Source: Lachnospiraceae bacterium
GTDB lineage: Bacteria; Bacillota; Clostridia; Lachnospirales; Lachnospiraceae
Direction: 5' to 3'
NCBI GenBank assembly: GCA_017513005.1
Contig: JAFWDM010000036.1
Span: 1-42,780, forward strand
Length of the DNA stretch: 42,780 nt
The notes under the pieces are model-generated. The model did no database searches. It was not told the origin of the DNA and saw only the letters and a list, made by a program, of their open reading frames with translations. This document shows positions 26,953 through 34,567 of this stretch, piece by piece. Each line of letters begins with the position of its first letter. Position 1 is the stretch's first letter. The translations under genes were made by a program, and so were the position numbers.

Positions 26953-27629
26953 CGGTAGATCCCGTTCTCTATTATATACCTTTCCACCCGGTCAGGCACC
27001 AGATAATGTACAGTTCTTCCACTTTTTACCCGGTTCCGGATGTCTGTGGAGGAGATCCCGATCGCGGGGATCTCCAGGAGCCGGATCCGGGCCCCGTACT
27101 CCCGGCGCAGATGCTCCACTTCCCGTAAAAAGTCCTCTGCAGGGACGTCATTTTCCCGCATCGCCGCCAGGAGCGTACAGGAGGAAAAAATCTCCTCCGG
27201 GTCTTTCCATGTCAGGATACTGGTGATCGTATCCGCGCCGACGATGAAATAATAGCTGTTTTCCGGATGCTGCCCGCGCAGCTGCCGCAGGGTCTCGCAG
27301 GTATAGGTATTTCCGGCCCGGCGCAGTTCGAAATCGGAGGCGGTAAAATGCGGATTGTCCGCGACAGCCTCGCACACCATCTCGTAGCGGACAGGGGCCG
27401 GCTGGACCTTCTGGGCCCGGTTGTCCTTGAGATAGGAATGGCCGGAGGGCATGATCAGAAGTTCATCCAGCTGATACGCATCATAGGCCGCCTCTGCCAG
27501 GATAAGGTGCCCCGTGTGGATCGGGTCAAAGGTACCTCCGAGTATGCCGACTTTTTTTCCGGCATTCGAAAGGGATTCGGTATCTGAAAGTGATCCTGTA
27601 TTCGGAAGGGGTTCATTCCAGTGGTTCAT
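26949..27629 (-). CDS. nadD: Nicotinate-nucleotide adenylyltransferase NadD
   Basis: 226 residues or so from the ATG at 27629, preceded by GAGGGAG; a start at 27674 would overlap yhbY and lacks a better site. The nucleotidyltransferase motifs are GGTFDPIHTGHL near residues 33-44 and ISSTDIR near 190. It adenylates nicotinate mononucleotide in NAD synthesis. About 25 residues rich in Ser and Asn precede the core, more than in most NadD proteins. Confidence 0.95.
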   Translation of the reverse strand: MNHWNEPLPNTGSLSDTESLSNAGKKVGILGGTFDPIHTGHLILAEAAYDAYQLDELLIMPSGHSYLKDNRAQKVQPAPVRYEMVCEAVADNPHFTASDFELRRAGNTYTCETLRQLRGQHPENSYYFIVGADTITSILTWKDPEEIFSSCTLLAAMRENDVPAEDFLREVEHLRREYGARIRLLEIPAIGISSTDIRNRVKSGRTVHYLVPDRVERYIIENGIYR

Positions 27630-27670
27630 AAAGACGCTCCCTCTGCGGGTATCTGCAGCCCTGCAGCCTG

Positions 27671-27973
27671 TCATCCCTTTTTCTGCGGCAGAATAATGAC
27701 CCTGTTCTCCCTGAAAGGTTTGTAGAGGATAAACTTTCTGCCGATCACGGTGACAAGCTCGGAGCGGGACCGCTCCGCCAGCGTTTCCGCGCAGGCCCTG
27801 ACATCCTCCAGGACATTTTTCTGGACTGCTCCCTTGATCAGTTCGTGGGTATTGAAGGCCTCTTCCGTTGATTTTACCACTTCGGGAGTCACCCCCTGCA
27901 TCCCGACCTGAACGATCGGATCCAGGGAATTGGCCAGCCCGGTCAGATAGGCTCTCTGTTTACTGGTGATCAT
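27671..27973 (-). CDS. yhbY: YhbY-family RNA-binding protein (CRM domain)
   Basis: 100 residues, one CRM domain throughout: ITSKQRAYLTGLANSLDPIV, GMQGVTPEVV and LIKGAVQKN, then RSELVTVIGRKFILYK. YhbY associates with pre-50S particles in ribosome assembly. It lies between obg and nadD in the conserved cluster. Confidence 0.95.
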   Translation of the reverse strand: MITSKQRAYLTGLANSLDPIVQVGMQGVTPEVVKSTEEAFNTHELIKGAVQKNVLEDVRACAETLAERSRSELVTVIGRKFILYKPFRENRVIILPQKKG

Positions 27974-28004
27974 ATTCGTATTCTTCCTTATTCTTCGATT
28001 TTAT

Positions 28005-28185
28005 AATTTGATCAGTAACTATTCAGCACCCCCATATTGCAGGTGCTATGCACCTGCAATATGGGGCTGACAGAGGCGCTGCGCGCCTTGTCCAACCCGC
28101 AGGAATGTGCCTCATTTGTCCAAAATGCAAGCATTATGTCCTGCATGATGCCCATTCCTGCGGGGTGCTGAACAGTTAATTTGAT
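28005..28185. mobile_element. MITE-like palindromic element between obg and yhbY
   Basis: An 8-bp direct repeat AATTTGAT (28005-28012 and 28178-28185) flanks a stretch with inverted ends: TAACTATTCAGCACCCC (28016-28032) pairs with 28162-28178, one mismatch. Inside are a 17-bp hairpin with a 3-nt loop (28030-28046 with 28050-28066), a GC-rich hairpin (AGGCGC/GCGCCT, about 28074-28088), and a 12-bp stem (28096-28107 with 28153-28164). No protein is encoded. The layout suggests a non-autonomous mobile element inserted right after the obg stop codon. A structured intercistronic RNA is the alternative. Confidence 0.6.
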
Positions 28186-29504
28186 TATTCAAAAAACTCG
28201 AATCCGTGGCCGTACAGGCGGACGGTATCCCCCTCCTTGCAGCCCAGGCGCTTGAGTTCGTCGATGATGCCGTTGTCCACGAGGAACTTCTGGAAAAAGA
28301 TAAATCCCTTTTCCGTCTCGAGGTTGGTATAGCCCAGCATGCGCTCGATGCGGGGGCCTTCGACAAAGTACTCCTTTGTCTTCGGATCATAGGTGACGGT
28401 ATAGGGCGCCTCATCGTAAGTGAGCTCCGCCTCGGGATCGTATTCCTGTTCATAGGTGACGGTATCCGCCGGCATCTGCGACAGGATGCCGCTGACATGG
28501 TAGAGAAGCTCTCTGACGCCCTTCCCGGTGGCGGCGGAGATGGGGAAGACTTCGATCCCCAGAGGCTCGCAGTAGGCGCGGATCTCCCGGATCGGGTCCT
28601 CTGCCGACGCGCTCTCCCCGGTCCCGTCCTCCTCAAAGGACTCGATCAGGTCGCACTTGTTGGCCGCCAGGATCTGCTTTCTGGAGGAGAGGTCGATCTT
28701 GTATCTGGCAAGTTCCCTGTTGATCGCCATGATGTCCTCGATCGGATCCCTTCCCTCGGTGCCGGCGGCGTCCACGACGTGGATGAGGACCTTGGTCCGC
28801 TCCAGATGGGCGAGGAACTCGTGTCCCAGGCCTGCTCCGTCTGCCGCGCCCTCAATGAGACCGGGGATGTCCGCCATCACGAAACCGGGCGCGTCCTCCA
28901 GGTCCACGACGCCCAGGATGGGCTGCAGGGTCGTGAAATGATAGTTGGCGATGCGGGGCTTCGCGTTGCTGGACATGGACAGGAGGGTCGATTTTCCGAC
29001 ATTGGGGAAGCCCACCAGACCCACGTCCGCGATCATCTTGAGTTCCAGAAGGAGCTCCAGGGACCGGGAGGGCTGCCCCGGCTGGGCATATTTGGGCGCC
29101 TGCATGGTGGAGGTCGCGTAGTGCATATTGCCATTGCCGCCGCGGCCGCCCCTTAGGATCACATAGCGGCGCATATCGCCCGACATGTCCACGATGACCT
29201 TTCCGGAATTGGCCTCCCGGATCACCGTGCCGGCAGGCACCTTGATCTCCATGTCCTGGCCCTTTTTGCCCGCCATGCGCTTCTTTTTTCCGTCTTCGCC
29301 GTGCTGGGCGGCATATTTACGGATGTGGCGGAAATCCGTGAGAGTGTTGAGTCCGTCGTCTACGACAAAGACAACATCGCCGCCCTTGCCGCCGTCTCCG
29401 CCGTCGGGGCCGCCCGCCGGGACATATTTTTCCCTGCGGAAAGACACGTGTCCGTCGCCGCCCTTGCCGCTGGATACGATGATTCTGGCTTTATCGATAA
29501 ACAT
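28185..29504 (-). CDS. obg: Obg GTPase, ribosome assembly factor
   Basis: 439 residues from the ATG at 29504 (MFIDKARI is the usual start; AAAAGGA precedes it). Domains in order: the Gly-rich Obg fold (residues 1-158), the GTPase domain with GFPNVGKST, DIPGLIEGA and NKCD (about 159-335), and the C-terminal OCT domain (about 365-439), typical of Firmicutes. It acts in 50S assembly and the stringent response. It follows the terminator after rpmA by about 90 bp and may rely on readthrough or its own promoter. A mobile-like element follows its stop codon. Confidence 0.97.
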   Translation of the reverse strand: MFIDKARIIVSSGKGGDGHVSFRREKYVPAGGPDGGDGGKGGDVVFVVDDGLNTLTDFRHIRKYAAQHGEDGKKKRMAGKKGQDMEIKVPAGTVIREANSGKVIVDMSGDMRRYVILRGGRGGNGNMHYATSTMQAPKYAQPGQPSRSLELLLELKMIADVGLVGFPNVGKSTLLSMSSNAKPRIANYHFTTLQPILGVVDLEDAPGFVMADIPGLIEGAADGAGLGHEFLAHLERTKVLIHVVDAAGTEGRDPIEDIMAINRELARYKIDLSSRKQILAANKCDLIESFEEDGTGESASAEDPIREIRAYCEPLGIEVFPISAATGKGVRELLYHVSGILSQMPADTVTYEQEYDPEAELTYDEAPYTVTYDPKTKEYFVEGPRIERMLGYTNLETEKGFIFFQKFLVDNGIIDELKRLGCKEGDTVRLYGHGFEFFE

Positions 29505-29520
29505 AAGTGTCGTCCTTTTC

Positions 29521-29548
29521 TTCAAGACCCGCCATTTAGACATGCGGG
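29521..29548. repeat. Hairpin repeat just upstream of obg
   Basis: CCCGCCAT (29528-29535), a 6-nt TTAGAC loop, and ATGCGGG (29542-29548) resemble the CCCG...TTTAG...GGG hairpin at 39142-39161. TTCTTCA precedes both. It lies 17 to 44 bases before the obg start codon. Confidence 0.45.
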
Positions 29549-29596
29549 CAGCTCTTTGATCCTGCCGCGAATACAAGCAGGGAGCATCTCCAACTG

Positions 29597-29642
29597 AGAT
29601 AAAATAACTCCGGGCAGAGAATGGAAGTCTTCTGCCCGGAGT
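29597..29642 (-). terminator. Terminator after rpmA
   Basis: A perfect 12-bp stem, ACTCCGGGCAGA (29607-29618) with its complement at 29631-29642, is followed on the minus strand by TATTTTATC. It follows the rpmA stop by about 30 bases. Confidence 0.85.
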
Positions 29643-29670
29643 CCTTTCACGTTCAAAATGAAAGATGGAA

Positions 29671-29967
29671 TTAAGCTTCCTGCTCTGCAGCCTCTACGGG
29701 GTGCACGGAAGCTCTCTTGCGGAACTTGCCGAAGCGCTCAAAACGGAGAATGCCGTCCTTGAGAGCATACAGAGTGTCGTCGCCGCCGATGCCTACATTG
29801 AGGCCGGGGTGAATGTGGGTGCCGCGCTGCCTGTACAGGATGTTGCCGGCCTTGACAAACTGGCCGTCCGCCCTCTTGGCGCCCAGGCGCTTGGAATTGG
29901 AATCACGGCCGTTCTTGGTGGAGCCCATTCCCTTTTTATGCGCGAAGAACTGAAGATTCAGGTTCAT
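29671..29967 (-). CDS. rpmA: Ribosomal protein bL27
   Basis: 98 residues from the second Met of MMNLNL. The N-terminus, [13 protein letters not shown], is the Firmicutes extension that Prp cuts (between FF and AH) before L27 can work in the peptidyl-transferase centre. The body ([20 protein letters not shown], then [11 protein letters not shown]) is standard. Prp is encoded directly upstream. Confidence 0.97.
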   Translation of the reverse strand: MNLNLQFFAHKKGMGSTKNGRDSNSKRLGAKRADGQFVKAGNILYRQRGTHIHPGLNVGIGGDDTLYALKDGILRFERFGKFRKRASVHPVEAAEQEA

Positions 29968-29973
29968 CATGGT

Positions 29974-30306
29974 TTATTCCTCCTTGCAATTGATCACGAG
30001 ATACTCCCCGCCGTAGGTATCGCGGATGCTGCGCAGTCCGAGCAGCATGCTGTCGACGAGAAGCGTGGCTTTTTCATCCGGGGGACTTTCAAAGCGGCAG
30101 GAAAGCTCTCCGCCCTCTTCTGCGGCGGCATAGCTGATCCTGGCCTTTGCCAGAGCTTCGAGGCTGTTGATCGTGTTGATGGTCAGCACGGAGATCCCGG
30201 CGCAGACGATGTCCTCGCCCTCCTCCGCTTCGTCATCCGCATGTCCCGCGCACTCAAAACCCAGATAACGTCCCTCTTTGTCTTTGAAAATGTCTACAAC
30301 TGTCAT
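29974..30306 (-). CDS. prp: Ribosomal-processing cysteine protease Prp
   Basis: 110 residues. The catalytic pair is His22 (ECAGHA) and Cys35 (EDIVCAGIS). Prp removes the N-terminal extension of L27, which is essential in Staphylococcus aureus. It sits between rplU and rpmA, as in other Firmicutes, with about 6 bp between it and each neighbour. Confidence 0.95.
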   Translation of the reverse strand: MTVVDIFKDKEGRYLGFECAGHADDEAEEGEDIVCAGISVLTINTINSLEALAKARISYAAAEEGGELSCRFESPPDEKATLLVDSMLLGLRSIRDTYGGEYLVINCKEE

Positions 30307-30312
30307 TTTCCC

Positions 30313-30617
30313 TTACGCGTTGATCTTGTCGATCTTGACGCGGGTAAAGAGCTGACGATGACCGTTCTTTTTGTGATACCGGTCTTCCTCTTATACCTGT
30401 AGACAACGACCTTTCTCGCCTTGCCCTGCTCCATGACAGTTCCCGTAACGGTCGCACCCGCGACATCGCCGGCTGCCTTGAAAGTCTCGCCGCCGACTGC
30501 CAGGACGTTATCGAAAGTCACTTCCGCGCCTGCCTCTGCCGCGATCTTCTCGACATCGATCACATCGCCTTCGGAAACCTTGTACTGTTTTCCACCGGTT
30601 GTAATAATAGCATACAT
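30313..30617 (-). CDS. rplU: Ribosomal protein bL21, with a one-base frameshift
   Basis: The ATG at 30617 follows AGGAGG. The first 80 residues ([20 protein letters not shown] to YRYKRKTG) are normal L21. In the same frame the sequence then becomes unrelated and ends at 30303. Shifting by one base at about 30378-30383 restores the expected C-terminus ([16 protein letters not shown], then DKINA and TAA at 30315-30313), giving 101 residues, the usual length. One base therefore seems to be missing in a gene that should be essential. A sequencing or assembly error is the simplest reading; a real mutation or recoding is possible. Confidence 0.9.
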
Positions 30618-30854
30618 TTCAGGTACCTCCTTTTCTCTTAAAAAACTCGCTGATTACGGCGCCCCGCAGATCAAAAAACATTGTGTCTTCTCTGCCGGAT
30701 CTTCGCTTTTTGCAAAAGCTGCAGTACCAGACAGCTTTTACACCGGCGGTTTTCGCCCCTCCCCTGCATTTTACGAATCTTCCATCATAAAAGACCAGAA
30801 TTAACGTAAAAAAAGATCCGGGCAAAACCACTGAAGCCTCATCAAGCGGCATAC
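30618..30854 (-). promoter_or_regulatory. Structured rplU leader
   Basis: About 236 nt separate the predicted transcription start from rplU. On the minus strand, distant segments CCGGATCTT and AAGATCCGG (plus 30813-30821 and 30695-30703) can pair and enclose a hairpin of AAAAGCTG with CAGCTTTT (30732-30739 and 30714-30721). The second arm can instead pair with GCTTTT at 30705-30710. This suggests a switching ribosomal-protein leader. Autoregulatory leaders for L21 operons are known in Firmicutes; I cannot confirm that this is the same class. A 77-codon open frame here has no coding support. Confidence 0.5.
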
Positions 30855-30860
30855 TGTGTT

Positions 30861-30889
30861 AACATAGCAAACCCTTACAGGATTGTCAA
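30861..30889 (-). promoter_or_regulatory. Promoter of the rplU operon
   Basis: On the minus strand TTGACA (30889-30884), 17 bp, then TATGTT (30866-30861). AT-rich sequence precedes the -35. Confidence 0.75.
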
Positions 30890-30926
30890 GTATTATTTAT
30901 TGCTTTTCGCAAACAGAGTTTGTCAT

Positions 30927-32279
30927 TCAGTTTTCTTTTTTCTGTCTGCGCACCAGTTCCCTGGTGATGTCATCCCAGTCCACGCCCTTCTCGGCCATGA
31001 CGACCTCGAGGTGATAGAGGTAATCGGCGATCTCGTAGATGATCTCGTTCTCCCCCGGGTTCTTTGCGGCGATCACGATCTCGGTGTTCTCCTCGCCGAG
31101 TTTTTTGAGCATTTTGTCGATCCCCTTGTCGAAGAGGTAGTTCGTGTAGGAGCCTTCCTTCGGGTGCTCCTTCCTGTCGATGATGGTCCGGTAATCCTCC
31201 CGCAGGACATCGCCGGTGGAAGCGGTTCGGACCGGCCCCATCTTCGGTGCGGTCACCTGATTGAAAAAGCAGGAGTGGCTGCCGGTATGGCAGGCGGCGC
31301 CGATCTGGGTGACGCGGGCAAGCAGCGTATCCATGTCGCAGTCCCCGTACAGAGACCGGACATACTGGAAATGACCGCTGGTCTCCCCTTTGATCCACAG
31401 GGACTGACGGCTCCGGGAATAATAGGTCATCCGGCCGGTCTTCACTGTCAGGTCATAGGCCTCCTCATTCATGTAGGCGACCATGAGCACCTGGTCCGTC
31501 GATTCCTCCTGGACGACGACGGGAAGCAGGCCATCCGGTCCTTTTTTGAAATCGGACCAGGCAAAGGCGGCCTCTTTCTCCTCTTCCATCCGGATACCGG
31601 AGGCAGCAAGACCTGCGCGGAGGGAGCTGACAGCCTCTTCCCCCTCTTCCAGGATCCGGTTGACGCCGTCGCCGGAGACCCCTGCGACCTGCGGCCGGCT
31701 GAGCTGCCCTTCCAGGACCTCTCTGGAGCCTTCCTGTACGAGCGTGATCACAGGGAGCGCCTCTTTGTCTGCGGAAAGCGCATCTGTTTTCCCGCTCTTT
31801 GCAGCGGCCTCGTTTTCCGCATCCAGAAGGATCCGCATGCTGATCCAGGGAGCCAGTTTTTCCCACTCCCTGTCCATATTTTCCGTGGTCTTATAGCATC
31901 CGGCGATCCTGTCTTTTCCGAATCGCTCCGAGACCTCGCGGGCCAGCAGGCGGTTGCTCTCCTTGGACAGATTGAGGGCCGCCAGGCTGCAGCCTGCATA
32001 GATCAGCTTTTTCACATCCTCCATGCGCCGGATATTGCCCGCTCCGACGACGGGGATCGTGGTCTCCTCGCAGATCCTCCGGATCAGGTCGATCGCTGCG
32101 TCGTGCTGTGCGTCCGTGGAGGACAGGTCAAAGAGGAGGACGCCGTCCGCGCCGGCGGATGCCAGATTCCTGACCAGGTCTGCCGGATCTTCTGCAACGA
32201 CTGTATGATCCTCAAAGCCCTTCACGGCTTTCCCGTCCAGCATCCATATACAGGGAAAAAGCCCCTTTTTTTCGCTCAT
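30927..32279 (-). CDS. hisIE: HisF-like/HisI/HisE fusion: PR-AMP cyclohydrolase and PR-ATP pyrophosphatase
   Basis: 450 residues, about twice the usual HisIE. Residues 1-225 resemble HisF ([35 protein letters not shown]), but the active-site Asp of PCLDV is replaced (PCIWMLDG) and the second catalytic Asp is not seen (RIAGCYKT). Residues 230-340 are HisI, with zinc/magnesium residues in [10 protein letters not shown] and [13 protein letters not shown]. Residues 350-450 are HisE ([28 protein letters not shown]). It performs steps 2 and 3 of histidine synthesis. The ATG follows GGAGGAG. Longer HisIE proteins with this front domain are, to my knowledge, found in related Clostridia. Confidence 0.9.
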   Translation of the reverse strand: MSEKKGLFPCIWMLDGKAVKGFEDHTVVAEDPADLVRNLASAGADGVLLFDLSSTDAQHDAAIDLIRRICEETTIPVVGAGNIRRMEDVKKLIYAGCSLAALNLSKESNRLLAREVSERFGKDRIAGCYKTTENMDREWEKLAPWISMRILLDAENEAAAKSGKTDALSADKEALPVITLVQEGSREVLEGQLSRPQVAGVSGDGVNRILEEGEEAVSSLRAGLAASGIRMEEEKEAAFAWSDFKKGPDGLLPVVVQEESTDQVLMVAYMNEEAYDLTVKTGRMTYYSRSRQSLWIKGETSGHFQYVRSLYGDCDMDTLLARVTQIGAACHTGSHSCFFNQVTAPKMGPVRTASTGDVLREDYRTIIDRKEHPKEGSYTNYLFDKGIDKMLKKLGEENTEIVIAAKNPGENEIIYEIADYLYHLEVVMAEKGVDWDDITRELVRRQKKEN

Positions 32280-32293
32280 ATTTTATCTCCTCC

Positions 32294-32320
32294 TGACAAA
32301 AGGGACGGTTCTTTTTGTCA
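32294..32320. repeat. Palindrome upstream of hisIE
   Basis: TGACAAAA (32294-32301) and TTTTGTCA (32313-32320) are perfect arms around an 11-bp spacer containing GGGACGG. It lies just before the hisIE ribosome binding site and beside a tandem repeat, so it may be a REP-like element. Confidence 0.55.
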
Positions 32321-32330
32321 CCTTTTGTTC

Positions 32331-32454
32331 TCTTCTCTCTGCGGCAGGTTCTTGCGGCAGATCCCCGGCTCACCGATGCCCTTCGGGCATTTTCTTCTCT
32401 CTGCGGCAGGTTCTCGCGGCAGATCCCCGGCTCACCGATGCCCTTCGGGCATGC
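32331..32454. repeat. 62-bp tandem repeat, two copies, between hisB and hisIE
   Basis: Two copies with a 62-bp period (32331-32392 and 32393-32454) are identical over about 60 bp except for one base (CTTGCGG or CTCGCGG). Each ends in ATGCCCTTCGGGCAT, a 6-bp hairpin with a TTC loop. No reading frame uses them. Confidence 0.85.
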
Positions 32455-32472
32455 TGCTGTGTCCCGGGCCGC

Positions 32473-33135
32473 TTACAGCACGCCCTTTGTGCTGAGCACG
32501 TCCTCGATCCGGGGGTCCTTCTGCGTCGCCAGATCCAGGGCCTTGGCAAAAGCCTTGAACATGGCTTCTATGATATGGTGGTCGTTTTCACCGGCGAGGA
32601 TCCGGAAGTGGAGGTTCATCGCCGCGGCGTAGGAGACCGAGTAGAAAAACTCCTTCACCAGCTGCGTATCAAAACCGCCCACCATGGGGGTGTGGAAACC
32701 GCCAAAGGCTCCCGCACCGGTTTTCCCCGTTCCCGCACAGGACAAGAGTCCTGCGCCGGACCGGCCATTGTCAAACTCCATGGCAAAGCAGGGCCGGCCG
32801 CCCAGGTCGACGGCGCACAGGACAAGCGCTTCGTCCATGGGAAGCACAAAGTATCCGAACCTGCGGATGCCTGCCTTGTCCCCGGCGGCGCTCCTGATCG
32901 CCTCGCCGAGAACGATCCCGGTGTCCTCGACCAGGTGGTGTCCGTCGACCTCCAGGTCTCCCTTTGCCGCGACTGTCAGATCAAAGAGTCCGTGCCGCGC
33001 AAAGGCATGCAGCATATGGTCAAAAAAACCGATTCCGGTACCGCCGCAAAGGTCCGCTTTTCCCCTGCCGTCCAGATCCAGGCTGATATGGATATCCGTC
33101 TCTCCCGTTTTACGGGTGATATCGCCGATTCTCAT
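32473..33135 (-). CDS. hisB: Imidazoleglycerol-phosphate dehydratase HisB
   Basis: 220 residues from the ATG at 33135, chosen for GGAGAAGGA just upstream; an ATG at 33189 overlaps the hisD stop but has no ribosome binding site. The metal-binding repeats are GFFDHMLHAFARHG, DGHHLVEDTGIVLGEA and ENDHHIIEAMFKAFA. It performs step 6, making imidazole-acetol phosphate. A loop near residues 120-150 is longer and Gly/Ala-rich compared with the usual 195-residue enzyme. Confidence 0.95.
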   Translation of the reverse strand: MRIGDITRKTGETDIHISLDLDGRGKADLCGGTGIGFFDHMLHAFARHGLFDLTVAAKGDLEVDGHHLVEDTGIVLGEAIRSAAGDKAGIRRFGYFVLPMDEALVLCAVDLGGRPCFAMEFDNGRSGAGLLSCAGTGKTGAGAFGGFHTPMVGGFDTQLVKEFFYSVSYAAAMNLHFRILAGENDHHIIEAMFKAFAKALDLATQKDPRIEDVLSTKGVL

Positions 33136-33185
33136 ATTCCTTCTCCCATTTTCTGTTTGTTCTGCGCGCATGCACAGCGGCAGGG

Positions 33186-34490
33186 TCATTTATCTTCAAA
33201 CCGCACGCGGATCGAATTCGCGTGGGCGTACAGTCCCTCGTTTTCGGCAAAGAGCTCGATATCTTTGTGCACGCGCTCGAGGGCCTCCCGCGAATACGAA
33301 ATGATGCTGCTCTTTTTTACAAAGGCGTCCACGCCGAGCGGGGAGAAGAAACGCGCAGTCCCGTTGGTCGGAAGGATGTGGTTGGGACCGGCGTAGTAGT
33401 CGCCGAGCGGCTCGGAGGAATAGCTTCCCAGGAAAATGGCGCCGGCGTTTTTGATCTTCGTCATGACTTCAAAGGCGTCCTTTGTGATGATCTCCAGGTG
33501 CTCTGAGGCAATGACGTTGGCGGCGTCGATCAGGTCGTCCATGGTCCTGCCGACAAAGATATATCCGTAATGATCGATCGACTGGCAGATGATGTCCGTG
33601 CGGGGCAGCAGGCCGATGAAGCGGTCGATCTCCCCTGCAACATCCTCGGCAAGCTTCCGGTCTGTGGTCAGCAGGATGGCGCTCGCCATGGGATCGTGCT
33701 CCGCCTGGGACAGGAGGTCTGCCGCGACATAGCGCGGATCCGCAGTCTCGTCGGCGATCACCAGGATCTCACTGGGACCGGCGACGGAATCGATGCCCGT
33801 CACACCAAAGCAGGCCTTTTTGGCCAGGGCGACAAAGATATTGCCGGGGCCGGTGATCTTGTCGACGCGGGGAATGCTCTGCGTGCCATAGGCCATGGCT
33901 GCGATCGCCTGGGCGCCGCCCGCCTTATAGATCTCGTCCGCGCCGGCGATGTCCGCCGCGACGATGGTTCCTGCAGCAGCCCTGCCTTCTGCGTTGGGAG
34001 GCGTGGCGATCACGATCCGCTCCACGCCGGCGACCTTTGCGGGGATCACATTCATCAGGACGCTGGACGGATACACTGCCCGGCCTCCCGGTACGTAGCA
34101 TCCGGAAGTCTCAATGGGGGTCACCTTCTGCCCCAGGATCGTGCCGTCCGGCTGTGTCGTGATCCAGCTCTGGGTGACCTGTTTCTCATGGTAGGCGCGG
34201 ATATTCGCGGCGGCCCTGCGCATGACTTCGACAAATTCCGGGGACAAAGCCCTGTAGGCCTCTTCGATCTCCGCATCGCTGACCCGGATCGTCTCCGGCG
34301 TCAGGACACATTTGTCAAATTTTTCTTCCAGTGCAAAAAGGGCCTCGTCCCCCCGCGCTCGGATGTCGTCGATGATCCCGCGGACGGTCTCTTCATATTC
34401 GGAATACCCGGACGGACTGCGTCCCAGGAGGGCCTCCAGCGCATCCCCGCGGGACTCCTGTGTCAGTTCCATGATTCTTATGTTCGCCAT
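33186..34490 (-). CDS. hisD: Histidinol dehydrogenase HisD
   Basis: 434 residues, full length. HisD landmarks include SGCYVPGGRAVYPSSVLMN, KITGPGNIFVALAK, DSVAGPSEILVIAD and AGPNHILPTNGTARF. It oxidises histidinol to histidine in two NAD-dependent steps, with a zinc ion. The ATG follows GAGGAG. A 12-bp hairpin lies between it and hisG. Confidence 0.97.
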   Translation of the reverse strand: MANIRIMELTQESRGDALEALLGRSPSGYSEYEETVRGIIDDIRARGDEALFALEEKFDKCVLTPETIRVSDAEIEEAYRALSPEFVEVMRRAAANIRAYHEKQVTQSWITTQPDGTILGQKVTPIETSGCYVPGGRAVYPSSVLMNVIPAKVAGVERIVIATPPNAEGRAAAGTIVAADIAGADEIYKAGGAQAIAAMAYGTQSIPRVDKITGPGNIFVALAKKACFGVTGIDSVAGPSEILVIADETADPRYVAADLLSQAEHDPMASAILLTTDRKLAEDVAGEIDRFIGLLPRTDIICQSIDHYGYIFVGRTMDDLIDAANVIASEHLEIITKDAFEVMTKIKNAGAIFLGSYSSEPLGDYYAGPNHILPTNGTARFFSPLGVDAFVKKSSIISYSREALERVHKDIELFAENEGLYAHANSIRVRFEDK

Positions 34491-34510
34491 ATATTCTCCT
34501 CACAGGCCTG

Positions 34511-34551
34511 GGAACTGCAGCAAACTATACAGTTCATTCTGCTGCAGTTCC
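34511..34551. terminator. Intercistronic 12-bp hairpin between hisG and hisD
   Basis: GGAACTGCAGCA (34511-34522) and its perfect complement (34540-34551) are followed on the plus strand by TTTTGTATTTG. The U tract serves antisense, not operon, transcription. On the minus strand it may act as an mRNA processing or stability stem before hisD. Confidence 0.55.
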
Positions 34552-34567
34552 TTTTGTATTTGCAGGT

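Noticed and set aside
28016-28178. tRNA-like cloverleaf
   Set aside because: The folding has several arms, but there is no anticodon or T-loop consensus and the stems are much too long for a tRNA.
28206-29156. Plus-strand open frame of 316 codons
   Set aside because: It is antisense to obg, whose GTPase motifs are intact.
30619-30852. 77-codon minus-strand frame upstream of rplU
   Set aside because: It would start at the predicted transcription start without a ribosome binding site and overlaps structured leader sequence.
32331-32454. CRISPR array
   Set aside because: There are only two adjacent copies with no spacers between them and no cas genes.
30900-32495. Plus-strand open frame of 531 codons
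   Set aside because: It is antisense to hisIE; the HisI and HisE motifs on the minus strand are unambiguous.
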